DNA of 64,000 bases from Bacillota bacterium (GCA_017436705.1 JAFSCP010000046.1:1-64000), one strand, 5' to 3'. Shown: positions 11,601 through 20,033, counted from the stretch's first letter. The notes: generated by a model from the letters alone, not told the origin. Numbers and translations are program-made.

Positions 11601-13394
11601 AGAATTGATGTGACAGAATCCGGCGGCAATATGATTGCAACTGCGTATGTAAAGGAAGCTGGCCAGCCTGATACAGCATATACTCTTTATAATCCGCAGA
11701 ACAAGCAGATTTCATTTACAAATGTTTACCATTACAGCACTGATGGACAGACCGCAGTAGTATTATCTGCTGAAAAGATTCTTGAAGGCGAAATGGCACT
11801 GCAGGCTGATATGTTTGAATTTGTTCTTACAGACAAATCAACCGGCAATACTATTGAGACAGTAAAAAATCTGGCAGACGGAAGCATTGTTTTCTCACCG
11901 CTGGTTTATGATACTGCAGGTACATATGTCTACTCTGTAAGCGAAGTTCCGGGAACTGAAGCCGGAATCACATATACCACAGCGGCTTATGATGTAACTG
12001 TAGAAGTTGCAGACGATGGAACCGGTAAACTTGCAGCAACTGTAAACAGTGTTCCTTATGACGGCAATCCGGTGAAAGTGGGTACATTTGTCAACTATTA
12101 TGGAAATACATCCGTAATTATTGAGGCAGACAAGATTCTCAACGGCAGAGACTTGAAAGACGGCGAATTTGAATTCATTCTGACTGATATTACAGACGCA
12201 GCAAATCCTGTTTTAGCAGGAACCGCTAAGAATATCGGAGGAAAAGTACGTTTCTATCTCAGTTATGAAGAAGGTCAGGCCGGTACTTACACTTATGAAA
12301 TCAGTGAAGTAAATGGCGGAAGCACCATTGGCAATGTAACATATGATAGCTCCAAGTATACTGTAACTATAAAGGTTGTACAGGAACATCAGATGATGAA
12401 AGCATATGTTGATGATGTGCTTGTAGAAGGACCTGTATATGCAGGTGCATTTTCCAATACATACGAGGAACCTGTTGTAGTTGAGCAGGTTGCAGCAGCA
12501 AGACTGGAGGCATTAAAAGTTCTGGAAGGCCGTACACTTGAGGCTGGTGAATTCGAATTCCAGCTGAAAGACTCTGATGGCAAAGTGCTTCAGACCAAGA
12601 CTAATGCAGCTGATGGAAAAATCAAGTTCAACGGACTTTATTATCTGGAAAGTGCAGCAGGCACATATTACTATACAATAAACGAAGTTGCCGGAGATGT
12701 TAACAGAGTTATCTACGATGAGACAGTTTATAATATAACTGTAAAGGTAGGATATAACCTGGGCACTCTTGTTGCAGATGTGTTTGTAGATGGTGCAGCC
12801 GATAAGCAGGCAGTTTTCACAAATGTATACGATCCGGTGGATGCAGTGCTTAACGTTAAAGCAGATAAACAGTACTTCAGTACAGAAGGAGGACTCCACG
12901 AACTTAAGGGTGGCGAGTTCACATTCCAGATGAAGGATTCTCTTGGTAATGTGGTGGCAACCGCTTCAAACAATGCAGACGGCACAATAGCCTTCGGACC
13001 TGTTTCCATTGAAACAGCAGGTACCCACCTGTACTATATTTCAGAAGTAACCGGAGGAAATCCGGCAGTTACATACTGGGATGAAACTGTTTACACAGTG
13101 GAAGCGACTGTTGCAGAAACAGAACCTGGAGTGCTTAATGTAGTAAACACTGCCTACTATGATGGCGAAGCTGAATCCGAATCACTTACTTTCTTCAATG
13201 AAGGCGGCTCTGGCGGCTCCGGGGAATCTTACGAAGATCTTGATGATGGCGATACACCACATGCAGGAGCAGATGCTGAAGTCCCTGAGACAGGCGATGA
13301 CAGCAACATGCTGCTCTGGTTATTCATTATGATGGCAAGTGTGTTTACCGTAGCGGGCCTTATGATATCTGAAACCAGATCACGCAAAAACTAA
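5682..13394 (+). CDS. giant wall-anchored surface protein: VWA, SpaA and 14 FctA-like domains
   Basis: 2570 residues. The order is: signal peptide (residues 1-about 40); von Willebrand A domain (about 80-390; MIDAS-like DISNTM and LTDGFPT); a SpaA/Cna-B-type domain (about 535-640, GTLKFKKIDGETNAAL to YLIEKAPEGY); 14 consecutive domains of about 130 residues like the streptococcal pilin isopeptide linkage (FctA) family; an acidic Gly/Ser linker; and a sortase signal VPETG, hydrophobic helix and RSRK tail. Each repeat has a Lys near its start, Y-x-I-x-E in the middle and F-x-N at its end, matching the Lys/Glu/Asn of isopeptide-forming folds. The ATG chosen has GGGAGG eight bases upstream. Probably a very long adhesive stalk. 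No sortase gene lies in this window. Confidence 0.88.
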   Translation: MGKKIQTSKFRKVLSLLLVFALLAAYMPETFGSSAYASAGPSDGQVEYEGGKNSTEADATYDIEISKTIKAVEGKENYFDITLEAITHKHKIDMSTDVIIVMDISNTMNTGNKLQQAKNATKQFVKQFCEDTEISSDRKLGIVTFNTNAQVAVSLQKANSTKIYTSKFEQQINNITAPADAAVKYTNIEAGLQLAKNILSGSSSKHKFVILLTDGFPTTYIKGGRTSTTKINGYSTYTHENNSAFLNWNKSLTGKKADGTLKNLGYMANIGVQKTCTAGVDYSDYGAQRAEAVANEMKSSGYNIFSVGIGIGGMTIQEYLNKWKNSTFSTVDTNGREGSGNTYTIGNASNTDSYKNWLGNDIAGGALLPADSRYSAGDNANQLKAAYTKILNTIELAPETTMRTFYTLDPMSDVAEFIGFYNKDGKLASTPRKLTGQSKLNAENTATYGVYENKEQIHWDMMKSGFRMDGQNYVYTLKYRVRLMNEASGFQWKKAYDMNKETTLNYSQKYVESGENVPGGSGTMKYPIPETEGYKGTLKFKKIDGETNAALKDVQFTLKHYGDSCNVCSGDAVISEVTEKSDSNGYVEFDNIPSGHEYYLIEKAPEGYAPVHNHTIIVSYGDTYVGTKAAANKLNNGKFAASSEPFLIKNSKIVPVSIRLQAEKLFPGESIEAGQFEFVLRGNTAHGTDYHETVKNDASGAVTFSPILFDEEGTYEYTISEVAGTDSGIVYDNREHNVRIVITKNSTGTKYKAEVTVDNAGKGTYEGKNNVAETIQVGSFTNAVRGEGIAELKATKSYSGGSLAEGDFEFKIEAVTTGAPMPSSEVVSNTSAGNVNFGEIRYSEPGEYKYRITETEGNDKSIVYDTDSYIAVVTVTAPADLTNTASLKTDVKYFDEETNAEVAAAAFVNKDRAVPELTMKGYKSLDGEAAADGKFSFAFQEIDPEGNPVGTETIIDNGANGKINFDQVLEDVVNDLVADVNNTGNTATGIYKIYEKAGTDAGIIYDDTYYVLQVAAFARHGDDYYELGVVLQKVDGENIDTVFRIEASDKIDIADAAGNEIVTFANTSSAELKLEIEKDLITTDSSLQNEEFVFILEGPSGKLQEKTITGEGTVQFDAIEFTKADIGEHSYVIYEKEGDVAGLYYDDSIYTVTVTVATDADGRLTVSSPVIVNEHDTPFSEIVFVNKDIEPAHLHLKAHKTVNGEMPTVAQTFRFQLIDVTDPGNTNVIDETHNVHGEVAFKPITFGTEGTYNYIIKEVIPADKDSTKDGVQKDGFTYDETVHTVKVVVTDDNNDGVMEKKVFVNGSTTPDPAEHNTVMAGSFNNTYETDSVKAEIKGTKNLEGKTLGAEQFSFVIEAVTADAPMPEAAAGAASHTVKNDAAGDFTFGNITFTKAGIYKYTVSEVIPEEAVNNKYDRIIYDDKVYDVTVTVTDNGKGKLIAETTVNGSPSTEIDFVNRYEPDSTAILLTAEKTLTGRTIHDGEFSFRLVEVDGADQEIAGTEQVVNNGSGTGTDSDKIYFNGIRYDKPGTHTYKISEVIPAEAVSNGNVKDGVTYDTSVYTVIVTVEDENGALKESVTSIKKGSDDASSIAFANNYEVTDTEAVLAIKANKSLSGMTLAENMFTFQLEAITTGAPMPDAAAGASVMTVSNAGDGTINFGQIKYGKEHLGSTFQYEITEIIPVGAVGNVKDDMHYDGRTIVMSVKVTDDGKGSLVTKVNGTAAEDFHAGTFSNAYIPTTGVTLSAKKVLNKVVAGITEPLTLTAGQFAFHLTDDKGNLIQSDAVNAADGSVIFDTLTYTEAGEYIYKIHEAGRGTNAGGIDYSDVEYTVKVVVTAGSDGKLSAQVFDINNYEITPGADHTCYVGEFINILTPGETHEILHGFKKMIGGSLAADAFEFQLKAVKTGAPMPEGTAAGTDIVTVKNDASGMITFGAITFDNTHDGKSFVYEIKEVTPGDAVDYIKDSIGYDQTVYNVRIDVTESGGNMIATAYVKEAGQPDTAYTLYNPQNKQISFTNVYHYSTDGQTAVVLSAEKILEGEMALQADMFEFVLTDKSTGNTIETVKNLADGSIVFSPLVYDTAGTYVYSVSEVPGTEAGITYTTAAYDVTVEVADDGTGKLAATVNSVPYDGNPVKVGTFVNYYGNTSVIIEADKILNGRDLKDGEFEFILTDITDAANPVLAGTAKNIGGKVRFYLSYEEGQAGTYTYEISEVNGGSTIGNVTYDSSKYTVTIKVVQEHQMMKAYVDDVLVEGPVYAGAFSNTYEEPVVVEQVAAARLEALKVLEGRTLEAGEFEFQLKDSDGKVLQTKTNAADGKIKFNGLYYLESAAGTYYYTINEVAGDVNRVIYDETVYNITVKVGYNLGTLVADVFVDGAADKQAVFTNVYDPVDAVLNVKADKQYFSTEGGLHELKGGEFTFQMKDSLGNVVATASNNADGTIAFGPVSIETAGTHLYYISEVTGGNPAVTYWDETVYTVEATVAETEPGVLNVVNTAYYDGEAESESLTFFNEGGSGGSGESYEDLDDGDTPHAGADAEVPETGDDSNMLLWLFIMMASVFTVAGLMISETRSRKN
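7640..13205 (+). repeat. 14 tandem FctA-like domain repeats
   Basis: Within the giant gene, about 5.6 kb encode 14 diverged copies of one domain, about 400 bp each. Recurring phrases are GAPMP, a V-x-N-x-A-x-G turn, Y-x-Y-x-I-x-E and F-x-N. Copies 2, 6, 8 and 10 share the GAPMP/DAPMP insertion, which suggests duplication of a repeat unit rather than of single domains. Confidence 0.85.
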
Positions 13395-13419
13395 AACCAA
13401 ATATCAATAAACACATGGA

Positions 13420-13448
13420 CCGGAGCTCTGCATAGGGCTCCGGTTTTT
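13420..13448 (+). terminator. terminator after the giant surface gene
   Basis: CCGGAGC / GCTCCGG stem with a 10-base loop followed by TTTTT. Confidence 0.85.
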
Positions 13449-13473
13449 GAATGAAAAAATTTTTTTTAAAAAA

Positions 13474-13519
13474 GTTACATTCTGAATATAAAAGAGCAAA
13501 ATGTAACTCTTTATGTAAC
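13474..13519. promoter_or_regulatory. three GTTACAT half-sites upstream of the adhesin promoter
   Basis: GTTACATT, then AATGTAAC 18 bases later in inverted orientation, then another ATGTAAC five bases on. The last copy overlaps the position where a -35 box should be, and no good -35 is present, which suggests an activator site. Confidence 0.5.
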
Positions 13520-13527
13520 GCCCTCCT

Positions 13528-13536
13528 TGCTATAAT
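13528..13536 (+). promoter_or_regulatory. extended -10 promoter of the TQXA adhesin
   Basis: TGCTATAAT, an extended -10 with a weak -35 region; transcription would begin about 45 bases before the ATG. Confidence 0.55.
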
Positions 13537-13590
13537 AAGTGCATAACCATGACAGAAAGAAAATTTGCATATATAGAAGGAGGCGGCGTT

Positions 13591-15696
13591 ATGTTAAAGA
13601 AGATGAAGAGATTGTTTACCCTGATAATGGTAGTAAGCATGGTGATGAGTCTGTTCAGCACAGCAGCATTTGCGGCGGAAGGCGAGCAGGACCTCTATAT
13701 TTACAAATATGACGGCACACGTTATGTGCACGATGGAGTTGCACAGGACAGCAGTTATCTGGTGGAATTCCGCTGGATGAACGGTGACAATGCAATTGAA
13801 AACTGGAGAAGTTATGATATAAGTTCAGGTCTTTTTAATCTGGTAACCACAGACGGAAGCGGCCAGTCCTTTGCAGCATATTGCGCAGACTTCCTTACAA
13901 GCGCAGTAGCAGATACAACATACAAGAGAATCAATCTGGAAGATGCAGGATATTTCTCTGAAGGTTCAGCAGCTCACATCCGTGGAATCCTGAACAACGG
14001 TTATTGGTATGACTGGACAGAGGCGGACCTGGCTGCAGCAGAAACAGCTGCAAATGCATGGAACGCAGCTTATCAGGGCGGTACAATCTTCGGATACGAC
14101 GTACCTGTTCCCGGAGATTTTGAAGAAGAAGTGGGCGTTATCTCCGGCCTTACAAGAGATGAAGCGATGACTGCAACTCAGCTTGCAGTCTGGGCTTTTG
14201 CAAATACAGAAGCTGACAACTACTGGATGGATTTCAGACCTTATGAAGCAGCAGACGGTGAAGACTTATCAACCAATATCAAAGCTTTCAGAAAGTATCT
14301 GGTTCATCAGGCGGCTGAAGCACCAGGTGCAGGAAGCATTCTTTTCTCCGACGAAGTAGTTTCCAGCAGCGCAGTTTTCACAACTTCAGGTGAAGGCATC
14401 AGCTACGATGTTACAATTTACTTCAAGCTCAAAGGCGATGTGGCAGAAAGCATCGATAATCTTACTCTTACTGCAGTGCTTGGCGCAGGAACTGAAGGAG
14501 AACAGACTTTTACAGCTCCTCTGACAGGTGCAGACGCCCTTGCAGCAGATGAAAACGATAATTACAGAATCACATTCACAGGCGTAACTGAAGCCGGTGA
14601 AATCAATCTTAAGGTATCCGGCACACAGAATGTAAGCGATGTATATTTTTACGCAGCAAAGCCGGAAACTGAAAGCCAGAGAGACCAGTCCCAGAACCTT
14701 GTAGGTTTTGCAGAAGGCACTACTCCTGTGGCAGCACAGAGCTCAGTAAAATACGATCTGGGGCAGACTCAGAGTGAACTCTTCAAGTATGATGCGGCAC
14801 AGGTTCTCGAAAACGGAGAAACCGGCGGAATTCAGGCGGGCGAAAGCTGGTATGCACCTCTTGCAGGCGCAGAATTTAACCTGTACGCAAAAGTTGGTTT
14901 CACAGAATACCTGGTTAAGAGCGGCCTTGTATCAGATGAAGATGGATACCTTTCTGTATCCGGCCTTGCAGATGGTTACGAATACTATTTCAGAGAGGTA
15001 AAAGCTCCTGAAGGATATAAGCTTAACGAAGAAAACCACAACTCAGGTGCAGTGGTAGGAAACGAAAAGATTCTCTTCACAGATGTAAATGTAATGAAAA
15101 TATGGGCTGGCGATACAGAAGAAGTTCGTCCGGCAGAAATAAGTGTAAACCTTCTTAAAAACGGTATAACAGAAGATACACAGGTTCTCAGCGCAGCAAA
15201 TCAGTGGTATTATTGCTGGAGAGACCTGAGCATTGAAGACAACTGGACGGTGGAAGAAGCAGCAGTTCCTGAAAATTATGAAGCATCCTGCATTGAAGCA
15301 GAGAATAATTCATGGGTTATCACAAACACTTACAAGGCACCGGAAAATCCGGTTGACCCTACAGACCCTGTTGACCCTGTGGACCCTGTGGATCCGGTAG
15401 ACCCATATATCCCACCATATATTCCGTACGTTCCGGATGTTCCAGATGTTCCAGATGTTCCTGATATCCCTGATATCCCGGCGGAACCTGAAGAACCTGT
15501 GGTACCGGTTGAAGAACCGGAAGTACCTCTGGCAGATGCTCCGGATGAAGAAGAACTGGTTATCGTTGAGGAAGAAGTTCCTCTGGCAAATGTACCTGCA
15601 ACAGGTTCCACAAGCTGGATCTGGTACAGCCTGACACTGATTTCCGGATTGGCACTGGCAGTAATGAAATTAATCGACAGAAAAGCGAGAGATTAA
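13591..15696 (+). CDS. thioester-domain (TQXA) wall-anchored adhesin with SpaA domains
   Basis: 701 residues with a signal peptide ending in AFA. The N-terminal third is a thioester domain: the Cys in FAAYCADF (about residue 95) and the Gln in TATQLAVWAF (about 195) are the pair that forms an internal Cys-Gln thioester in Gram-positive adhesins, which can bond covalently to host surfaces. A prealbumin-like SpaA domain follows (about 405-495, ending YFREVKAPEGY), then a Cna-B domain (about 505-590). A proline-rich stalk of VDP and VPD repeats leads to VPATG, a hydrophobic helix and KARD, a sortase signal. The ATG has AGAAGGAGG upstream; an in-frame ATG 42 bases earlier does not. It probably works with the neighbouring giant surface protein, perhaps as a tip adhesin (inference). 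Confidence 0.9.
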   Translation: MLKKMKRLFTLIMVVSMVMSLFSTAAFAAEGEQDLYIYKYDGTRYVHDGVAQDSSYLVEFRWMNGDNAIENWRSYDISSGLFNLVTTDGSGQSFAAYCADFLTSAVADTTYKRINLEDAGYFSEGSAAHIRGILNNGYWYDWTEADLAAAETAANAWNAAYQGGTIFGYDVPVPGDFEEEVGVISGLTRDEAMTATQLAVWAFANTEADNYWMDFRPYEAADGEDLSTNIKAFRKYLVHQAAEAPGAGSILFSDEVVSSSAVFTTSGEGISYDVTIYFKLKGDVAESIDNLTLTAVLGAGTEGEQTFTAPLTGADALAADENDNYRITFTGVTEAGEINLKVSGTQNVSDVYFYAAKPETESQRDQSQNLVGFAEGTTPVAAQSSVKYDLGQTQSELFKYDAAQVLENGETGGIQAGESWYAPLAGAEFNLYAKVGFTEYLVKSGLVSDEDGYLSVSGLADGYEYYFREVKAPEGYKLNEENHNSGAVVGNEKILFTDVNVMKIWAGDTEEVRPAEISVNLLKNGITEDTQVLSAANQWYYCWRDLSIEDNWTVEEAAVPENYEASCIEAENNSWVITNTYKAPENPVDPTDPVDPVDPVDPVDPYIPPYIPYVPDVPDVPDVPDIPDIPAEPEEPVVPVEEPEVPLADAPDEEELVIVEEEVPLANVPATGSTSWIWYSLTLISGLALAVMKLIDRKARD

Positions 15697-15718
15697 AGAA
15701 TATAAATAGCAGTATGAG

Positions 15719-15742
15719 AAAAAGGCCTTGAGGGCCTTTTTC
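15719..15742 (+). terminator. terminator after the TQXA adhesin
   Basis: AAAAAGGCC / GGCCTTTTT with a short loop. Confidence 0.85.
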
Positions 15743-15796
15743 TTGTTGTCAAATTATGTTTTTTCTTCCCGTAAGGTGGAAATGCATCGCAGTTTG

Positions 15797-15805
15797 TGAT
15801 ATAAT
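15797..15805 (+). promoter_or_regulatory. extended -10 promoter of the muramidase gene
   Basis: TGATATAAT, about 37 bases before the start codon; no clear -35. Confidence 0.5.
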
Positions 15806-15841
15806 ATTGCAGTAAATTTCTGAAGGGAGTATTAACAAGAT

Positions 15842-18205
15842 ATGAGGAGAAAAGTTTTAACAGTGGTTGTTCTGATTGTGGCGCTGGTTTTTAACACGGC
15901 TCTGGCATTTGCGGGCACATCTGTGTCACGCTACACAGAAAAGAGCTACAATCATAACGAGAAATTCGATGACAGAATAATGGTAAACGGGCTGGATGTA
16001 TCAACATACCAGAACGATATTGACTGGCAGCAGGCCAAGGCAGACGGAATAGATTTTGCTATCATAAGAGTGGGCTACAGGGGATATGGCAGTGAAGGCA
16101 AACTTAATCCGGACGATTATTATGTAAAGAACCTTGAAGGTGCGCGCAAAGCCGGCCTTCTGGTTGGCATATACTTTTTCTCGCAGGCCGTAACTGAGCT
16201 TGAAGCCATTGCAGAAGCTGAGTATGCTGTAGAACTGCTTCACGAAGCGGGTGTATATGACCTGGACCTTCCGATTTTCATGGACTATGAGTTTGCGGGC
16301 GGTACATCAGGCAGACTGAACAAAGCCAAGCTTTCCAAGGCGGCCATGACGGCCAATGCGGTTGCTTTCTGCGAAAGAGTGGAGGCTCTCGGATATGAGC
16401 CTGGAATCTATGCAAATCTCAATTTCCTGAACAAGACTATTGACGGTGAAACTCTGGGACAGTCCTATCCTATCTGGATCGCCCAGTATAATACATATTG
16501 CGAATATGAACATGATTATGATTACTGGCAGTATGCTTCCAGCGGCACGGTAAACGGTATCAAAGGCCGCAACGACTGCAATTTCTGGTATCTTGAAAAA
16601 GCAGCGACTCCGTCTTCCATGTTTTCACTGGCAGATGCCCAGGGGTCAGTCACCGGAACTTCGGTGTTTACATACTCACCGGGAACAGTTTATCAGCCGA
16701 AGGTGACGATTTATCACAGCGGCAGAATGCTTACTGAAAATGTTGACTACACTGTAAAATATATAAACAATACTCAGGCAGGTCTGGGATATGCTTATGT
16801 ACAGGGCATGGGACTTTATACTGACTATTGCCTCGTACCTTTTACAATCCAGCCTATGCCAAGTCTCAGCGGCGTTGTGATTGAAAAAATCGCCGATACA
16901 GTATATACCGGAAGCGAGCAGAAACCTTCAGGCATTGTAATCAAGGATACAAGGGGAGATGTGCTTGTAAACGGACTTGACTATACTTACGAAGTGTTCA
17001 ATGCGGTGAACGCAGGAACAGCGAACATTGCTGTAACTTTCATGGGCAATTACACAGGCACCATGTCTTCATCATATAAGATTGCCAAGGCTGAACAGGC
17101 AATTACCATTGCTGATGTAAGAACTGAAGTTGGTTATGACCAGGAAGATTACAATCTGGGCGTATCACTTGCCTTCCCTGAAGCAGAAGTAAAATACTCC
17201 TCAAGCGACAAGGATGTGGTGAAAGTTTCCAAAGACGGAACTGTATCTGTAATCGGTCAGGGCACAGCAACAATCAAAGTAAAGGCAGAGGAAACTGCCA
17301 ACGTAAAGGCGGCAGAAAAGAGTTTTGATATTACAGTAACCAAACCGATTCAGACTGTAACCACCAAGTATGGTAAATACAACAAGACAATGCTGAATAG
17401 CTCTTTCAACATTGTAGGCGTTAAGACAGACGGCGGCGGAAAGATTTCTTATGAGTCCAGTGACGAAAATGTGGTGACTGTGTCCTCAAAGGGTAAGGTC
17501 ACAATCGTTGGTCCTGGTACTGCTGTTATTACAGTAAAGGCCGCTGAATCTGAAACCCATGCAGCAGGCAGCAAGGAAATTACCGTAAACGTAACCAAGG
17601 CGGTGCAGACTGTAACATCCGGCTACACAAATTACAAGCGTAATGACCTTGACAAGATGTTCAGCATCAGTCCTAAGACTGACGGCGACGGCGAGCTGAC
17701 AATTGTATCCTCTGATGAAACCGTGGCAACAATTGATAACAAAGGCCGCGTGACAGTCATGGGTCCTGGCGTTGTTCAGTTTACTGTTACTGCAGCAGAA
17801 ACAGATAAATACCTTGCCGGTGAAAAAATCGTGACACTCACTGTAAACGGTTTTGAAACTGAAGAGGAAAGGGAAGAAAAGAAGGCTGCAATCATTGAAG
17901 CGGTTGAGAATACAAAAATCACCAAGATGAAGGCAACTGCCCTCACCAAGAAAGTAAGAATCGACTGGGATAAGTCTTCTTCCAAGTACGGCGTGGACTA
18001 TTACAGAGTGTGGAGATCATACAAGAAGTCTTCAGGTTATGTAAAGATTCTCAAGACCACTGACAGCAGCAAAAAGTACTGCATCAACACTAAAAACGTG
18101 AAGCCGGACACAAAATACTGGTACAGAGTGTGCGGCGTGCGTATGGTCGACGGAGAAGAAATCCGTACACAGTATGGAAAGATTTCTGCGACCACAAAGA
18201 AATAA
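15842..18205 (+). CDS. secreted GH25 muramidase with Big-like repeats and FN3 domain
   Basis: 787 residues with a signal peptide (cut after AFA). Residues about 47-255 are a glycoside hydrolase family 25 catalytic domain: LDVSTYQNDIDW at its start, the acidic MDYE strand, and YWQYASSGTVNGI near its end. GH25 enzymes cut the MurNAc-GlcNAc bond of peptidoglycan. Two immunoglobulin-like modules follow (about 275-420), then three bacterial Ig-like (Big_2) repeats (about 420-690, each with YxSSD and GxGTAxIxVKA), and a fibronectin type III domain at the C-terminus. No sortase signal or choline/SH3 repeats are present. With two surface proteins just upstream, a role in wall remodelling or export is likely. 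Confidence 0.9.
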   Translation: MRRKVLTVVVLIVALVFNTALAFAGTSVSRYTEKSYNHNEKFDDRIMVNGLDVSTYQNDIDWQQAKADGIDFAIIRVGYRGYGSEGKLNPDDYYVKNLEGARKAGLLVGIYFFSQAVTELEAIAEAEYAVELLHEAGVYDLDLPIFMDYEFAGGTSGRLNKAKLSKAAMTANAVAFCERVEALGYEPGIYANLNFLNKTIDGETLGQSYPIWIAQYNTYCEYEHDYDYWQYASSGTVNGIKGRNDCNFWYLEKAATPSSMFSLADAQGSVTGTSVFTYSPGTVYQPKVTIYHSGRMLTENVDYTVKYINNTQAGLGYAYVQGMGLYTDYCLVPFTIQPMPSLSGVVIEKIADTVYTGSEQKPSGIVIKDTRGDVLVNGLDYTYEVFNAVNAGTANIAVTFMGNYTGTMSSSYKIAKAEQAITIADVRTEVGYDQEDYNLGVSLAFPEAEVKYSSSDKDVVKVSKDGTVSVIGQGTATIKVKAEETANVKAAEKSFDITVTKPIQTVTTKYGKYNKTMLNSSFNIVGVKTDGGGKISYESSDENVVTVSSKGKVTIVGPGTAVITVKAAESETHAAGSKEITVNVTKAVQTVTSGYTNYKRNDLDKMFSISPKTDGDGELTIVSSDETVATIDNKGRVTVMGPGVVQFTVTAAETDKYLAGEKIVTLTVNGFETEEEREEKKAAIIEAVENTKITKMKATALTKKVRIDWDKSSSKYGVDYYRVWRSYKKSSGYVKILKTTDSSKKYCINTKNVKPDTKYWYRVCGVRMVDGEEIRTQYGKISATTKK

Positions 18206-18230
18206 CGATAATTTAATCTGAGAAATAAAA

Positions 18231-18266
18231 AAATCCTGCTTGCCGGGTAAGGCGGGCAGGATTTTT
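18231..18266. terminator. bidirectional terminator between the muramidase gene and gltX
   Basis: AAATCCTGC / GCAGGATTT with further inner pairs; A-rich on one side and T-rich on the other, so it can serve both converging genes. Confidence 0.85.
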
Positions 18267-18281
18267 GTGTGCAGTTTTTTG

Positions 18282-19940
18282 TTATTTTGTGAATTCAGCA
18301 AGTCTTGCTCTTGTTCTTTCTTCACCGAGAATCTGCTGGATTTCCCATACGTCAGGGGACTGCTGGCGGCCCATCAGTGCCACACGGATTGCAGTACTTA
18401 CGTGACCTACATGGCCCTTGAACTGGTCAGGGTTTTTCTTGAAGTCCTTTGGCTTGACAGCGTAGCCAAGTTCTTCTGTGATCTGACGGATCTTTTCGAA
18501 CCACTGAGTCTGGTCATCTGCATGGTCGTAAGTTTCAAGGTACTTGGCGATGATCACAGGAACATCAGCTGCTGCTTCAGCAGGCATTTCGTCTTCGATC
18601 TTAAACATATCGTCGAAGAAGTAGCTGATGTTTTCAACCATCTGCTGAGCGTAGATGTGGTCCTTACGAGGCTTTGCTTCGTTTCTTCCAAGGTCAAGGA
18701 TTCTTTCAAGGTAAGCTCTGTCTTCAAAGATGTGAAGAAGTTCTGGCTTGAATTCTTCAGCCCAGCCTCTGAGGAAGTCATAAAGGTCAGCAGCGCTGAT
18801 CTTAAGGAGAACATCCTTGGAGATATCGTTGAGCTTGTTCAGGTCGAAGAGTGCGCCGGAAGTGGACATCTTTTCAGTAGTGAACTGGAATTCATCGATG
18901 TCTGCATCAGGATTTGCCATTCTCCATTCTTCAAAGTTGGAGTTGAGAATTGTAAGAAGGTATTCTCTCACTGCTGCAGGGTGGTATCCCATATTGCGGT
19001 AGTAGTCAAGAGAAAGCTCAGGGTCGTGGCGCTTGGAAAGCTTACGCTTGTTGCCTGTTTCTTCGTCTATCTTCATCAGCTGTGCAGTGTGGCAGTAGAT
19101 TGGTGGTTCCCAGCCAAGCTTTTCGAAAAGTTCAACATGGATTGGCAGGGAAGGAAGCCATTCAGCACCTCTTACAACGTGAGTAGTTCTCATAAGGTGG
19201 TCGTCGATTACATGGGCAAAGTGGTATGTCGGAATACCTGTAGCCTTGAGAATTACAGTATCCTGGTCGTTTGCAGGGAAGTCAAGGATTTCGCGGATTG
19301 CGTCCTTTACCTGTACTCTTCTGATCTGGTCTTCAGGAAGGCTCATGTCGCCGTCGGATTTAAGTCTGATTACGTATGGAATACCTGCTGCCAGTTTAGC
19401 TTCGATTTCTTCCATGGTAAGGTTTCTGCTGCGCGCCCATTTGCCGTAGATACCAGGGTTGGCTTTTTCAGCTTCCTGCTCTTCGTGAATCTGCGCAATT
19501 TCTTCTTCAGTCATGAAGCAAGGATATGCAGTGCCTTCAGCAACCATTCTCTTGGCAAAGCACTGGTAGATTTCGCCTCTGTGGCTCTGAGTATAGTCGC
19601 CGTACTGACCAACATCGCCGGTCATTGTAGCACCTTCGTCGAAGTTGATGCCGAAGAAGCGGAGGGAGTTGATAATAATTTCAACTGCGCCTTCTACATA
19701 ACGCTTGTCGTCAGTATCTTCGATTCTGAGGAAGAAAGTACCGCCGGACTGGTGAGCCAGTCTTTCGTCAACGAAAGCACCGTAAAGGTTGCCCAGGTGA
19801 ATGAAACCTGTAGGGCTTGGGCCGAGTCTTGTTACCTTGGCACCTTCAGGAAGGTTACGCTGTGGATAAAGTGCGTCGTAATCTTCAGGCGTTTTTGTGA
19901 TGTGGGGGAATAAGAGTTCCGCCAGTTTTTTATTGTCCAT
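18282..19940 (-). CDS. gltX: glutamate--tRNA ligase
   Basis: 552-residue class I aminoacyl-tRNA synthetase that charges tRNA-Glu. The HIGH motif is HLGN within LGPSPTGFIHLGNLYGA (about residue 45), and the KMSKS motif is KLSKR (about 305). The C-terminal helical anticodon-binding part is complete. It is longer than the common 485-residue form, mainly through insertions in the catalytic half. A strong AGGAGG-type ribosome site precedes the ATG. Transcribed alone, converging with the muramidase gene. Confidence 0.95.
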   Translation of the reverse strand: MDNKKLAELLFPHITKTPEDYDALYPQRNLPEGAKVTRLGPSPTGFIHLGNLYGAFVDERLAHQSGGTFFLRIEDTDDKRYVEGAVEIIINSLRFFGINFDEGATMTGDVGQYGDYTQSHRGEIYQCFAKRMVAEGTAYPCFMTEEEIAQIHEEQEAEKANPGIYGKWARSRNLTMEEIEAKLAAGIPYVIRLKSDGDMSLPEDQIRRVQVKDAIREILDFPANDQDTVILKATGIPTYHFAHVIDDHLMRTTHVVRGAEWLPSLPIHVELFEKLGWEPPIYCHTAQLMKIDEETGNKRKLSKRHDPELSLDYYRNMGYHPAAVREYLLTILNSNFEEWRMANPDADIDEFQFTTEKMSTSGALFDLNKLNDISKDVLLKISAADLYDFLRGWAEEFKPELLHIFEDRAYLERILDLGRNEAKPRKDHIYAQQMVENISYFFDDMFKIEDEMPAEAAADVPVIIAKYLETYDHADDQTQWFEKIRQITEELGYAVKPKDFKKNPDQFKGHVGHVSTAIRVALMGRQQSPDVWEIQQILGEERTRARLAEFTK

Positions 19941-20033
19941 TTATAAAACCTCCGTGGTTATTTTTCAAAATAAATCTAACAATATATTTTAACAGTAAAA
20001 GCGTTAAATTTCAATATTAAATGGAGGATTAAA

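Noticed and set aside
15349..15480. Short tandem repeats that could look like a minisatellite or CRISPR-like array.
   Set aside because: They encode the VDP/VPD proline-rich stalk of the adhesin in frame, with no spacers.
18240..19913. Long open frame on the plus strand opposite gltX.
   Set aside because: It is a shadow of the strongly biased gltX codons; it has no family motif and no ribosome site, and the minus-strand protein is a complete GluRS.
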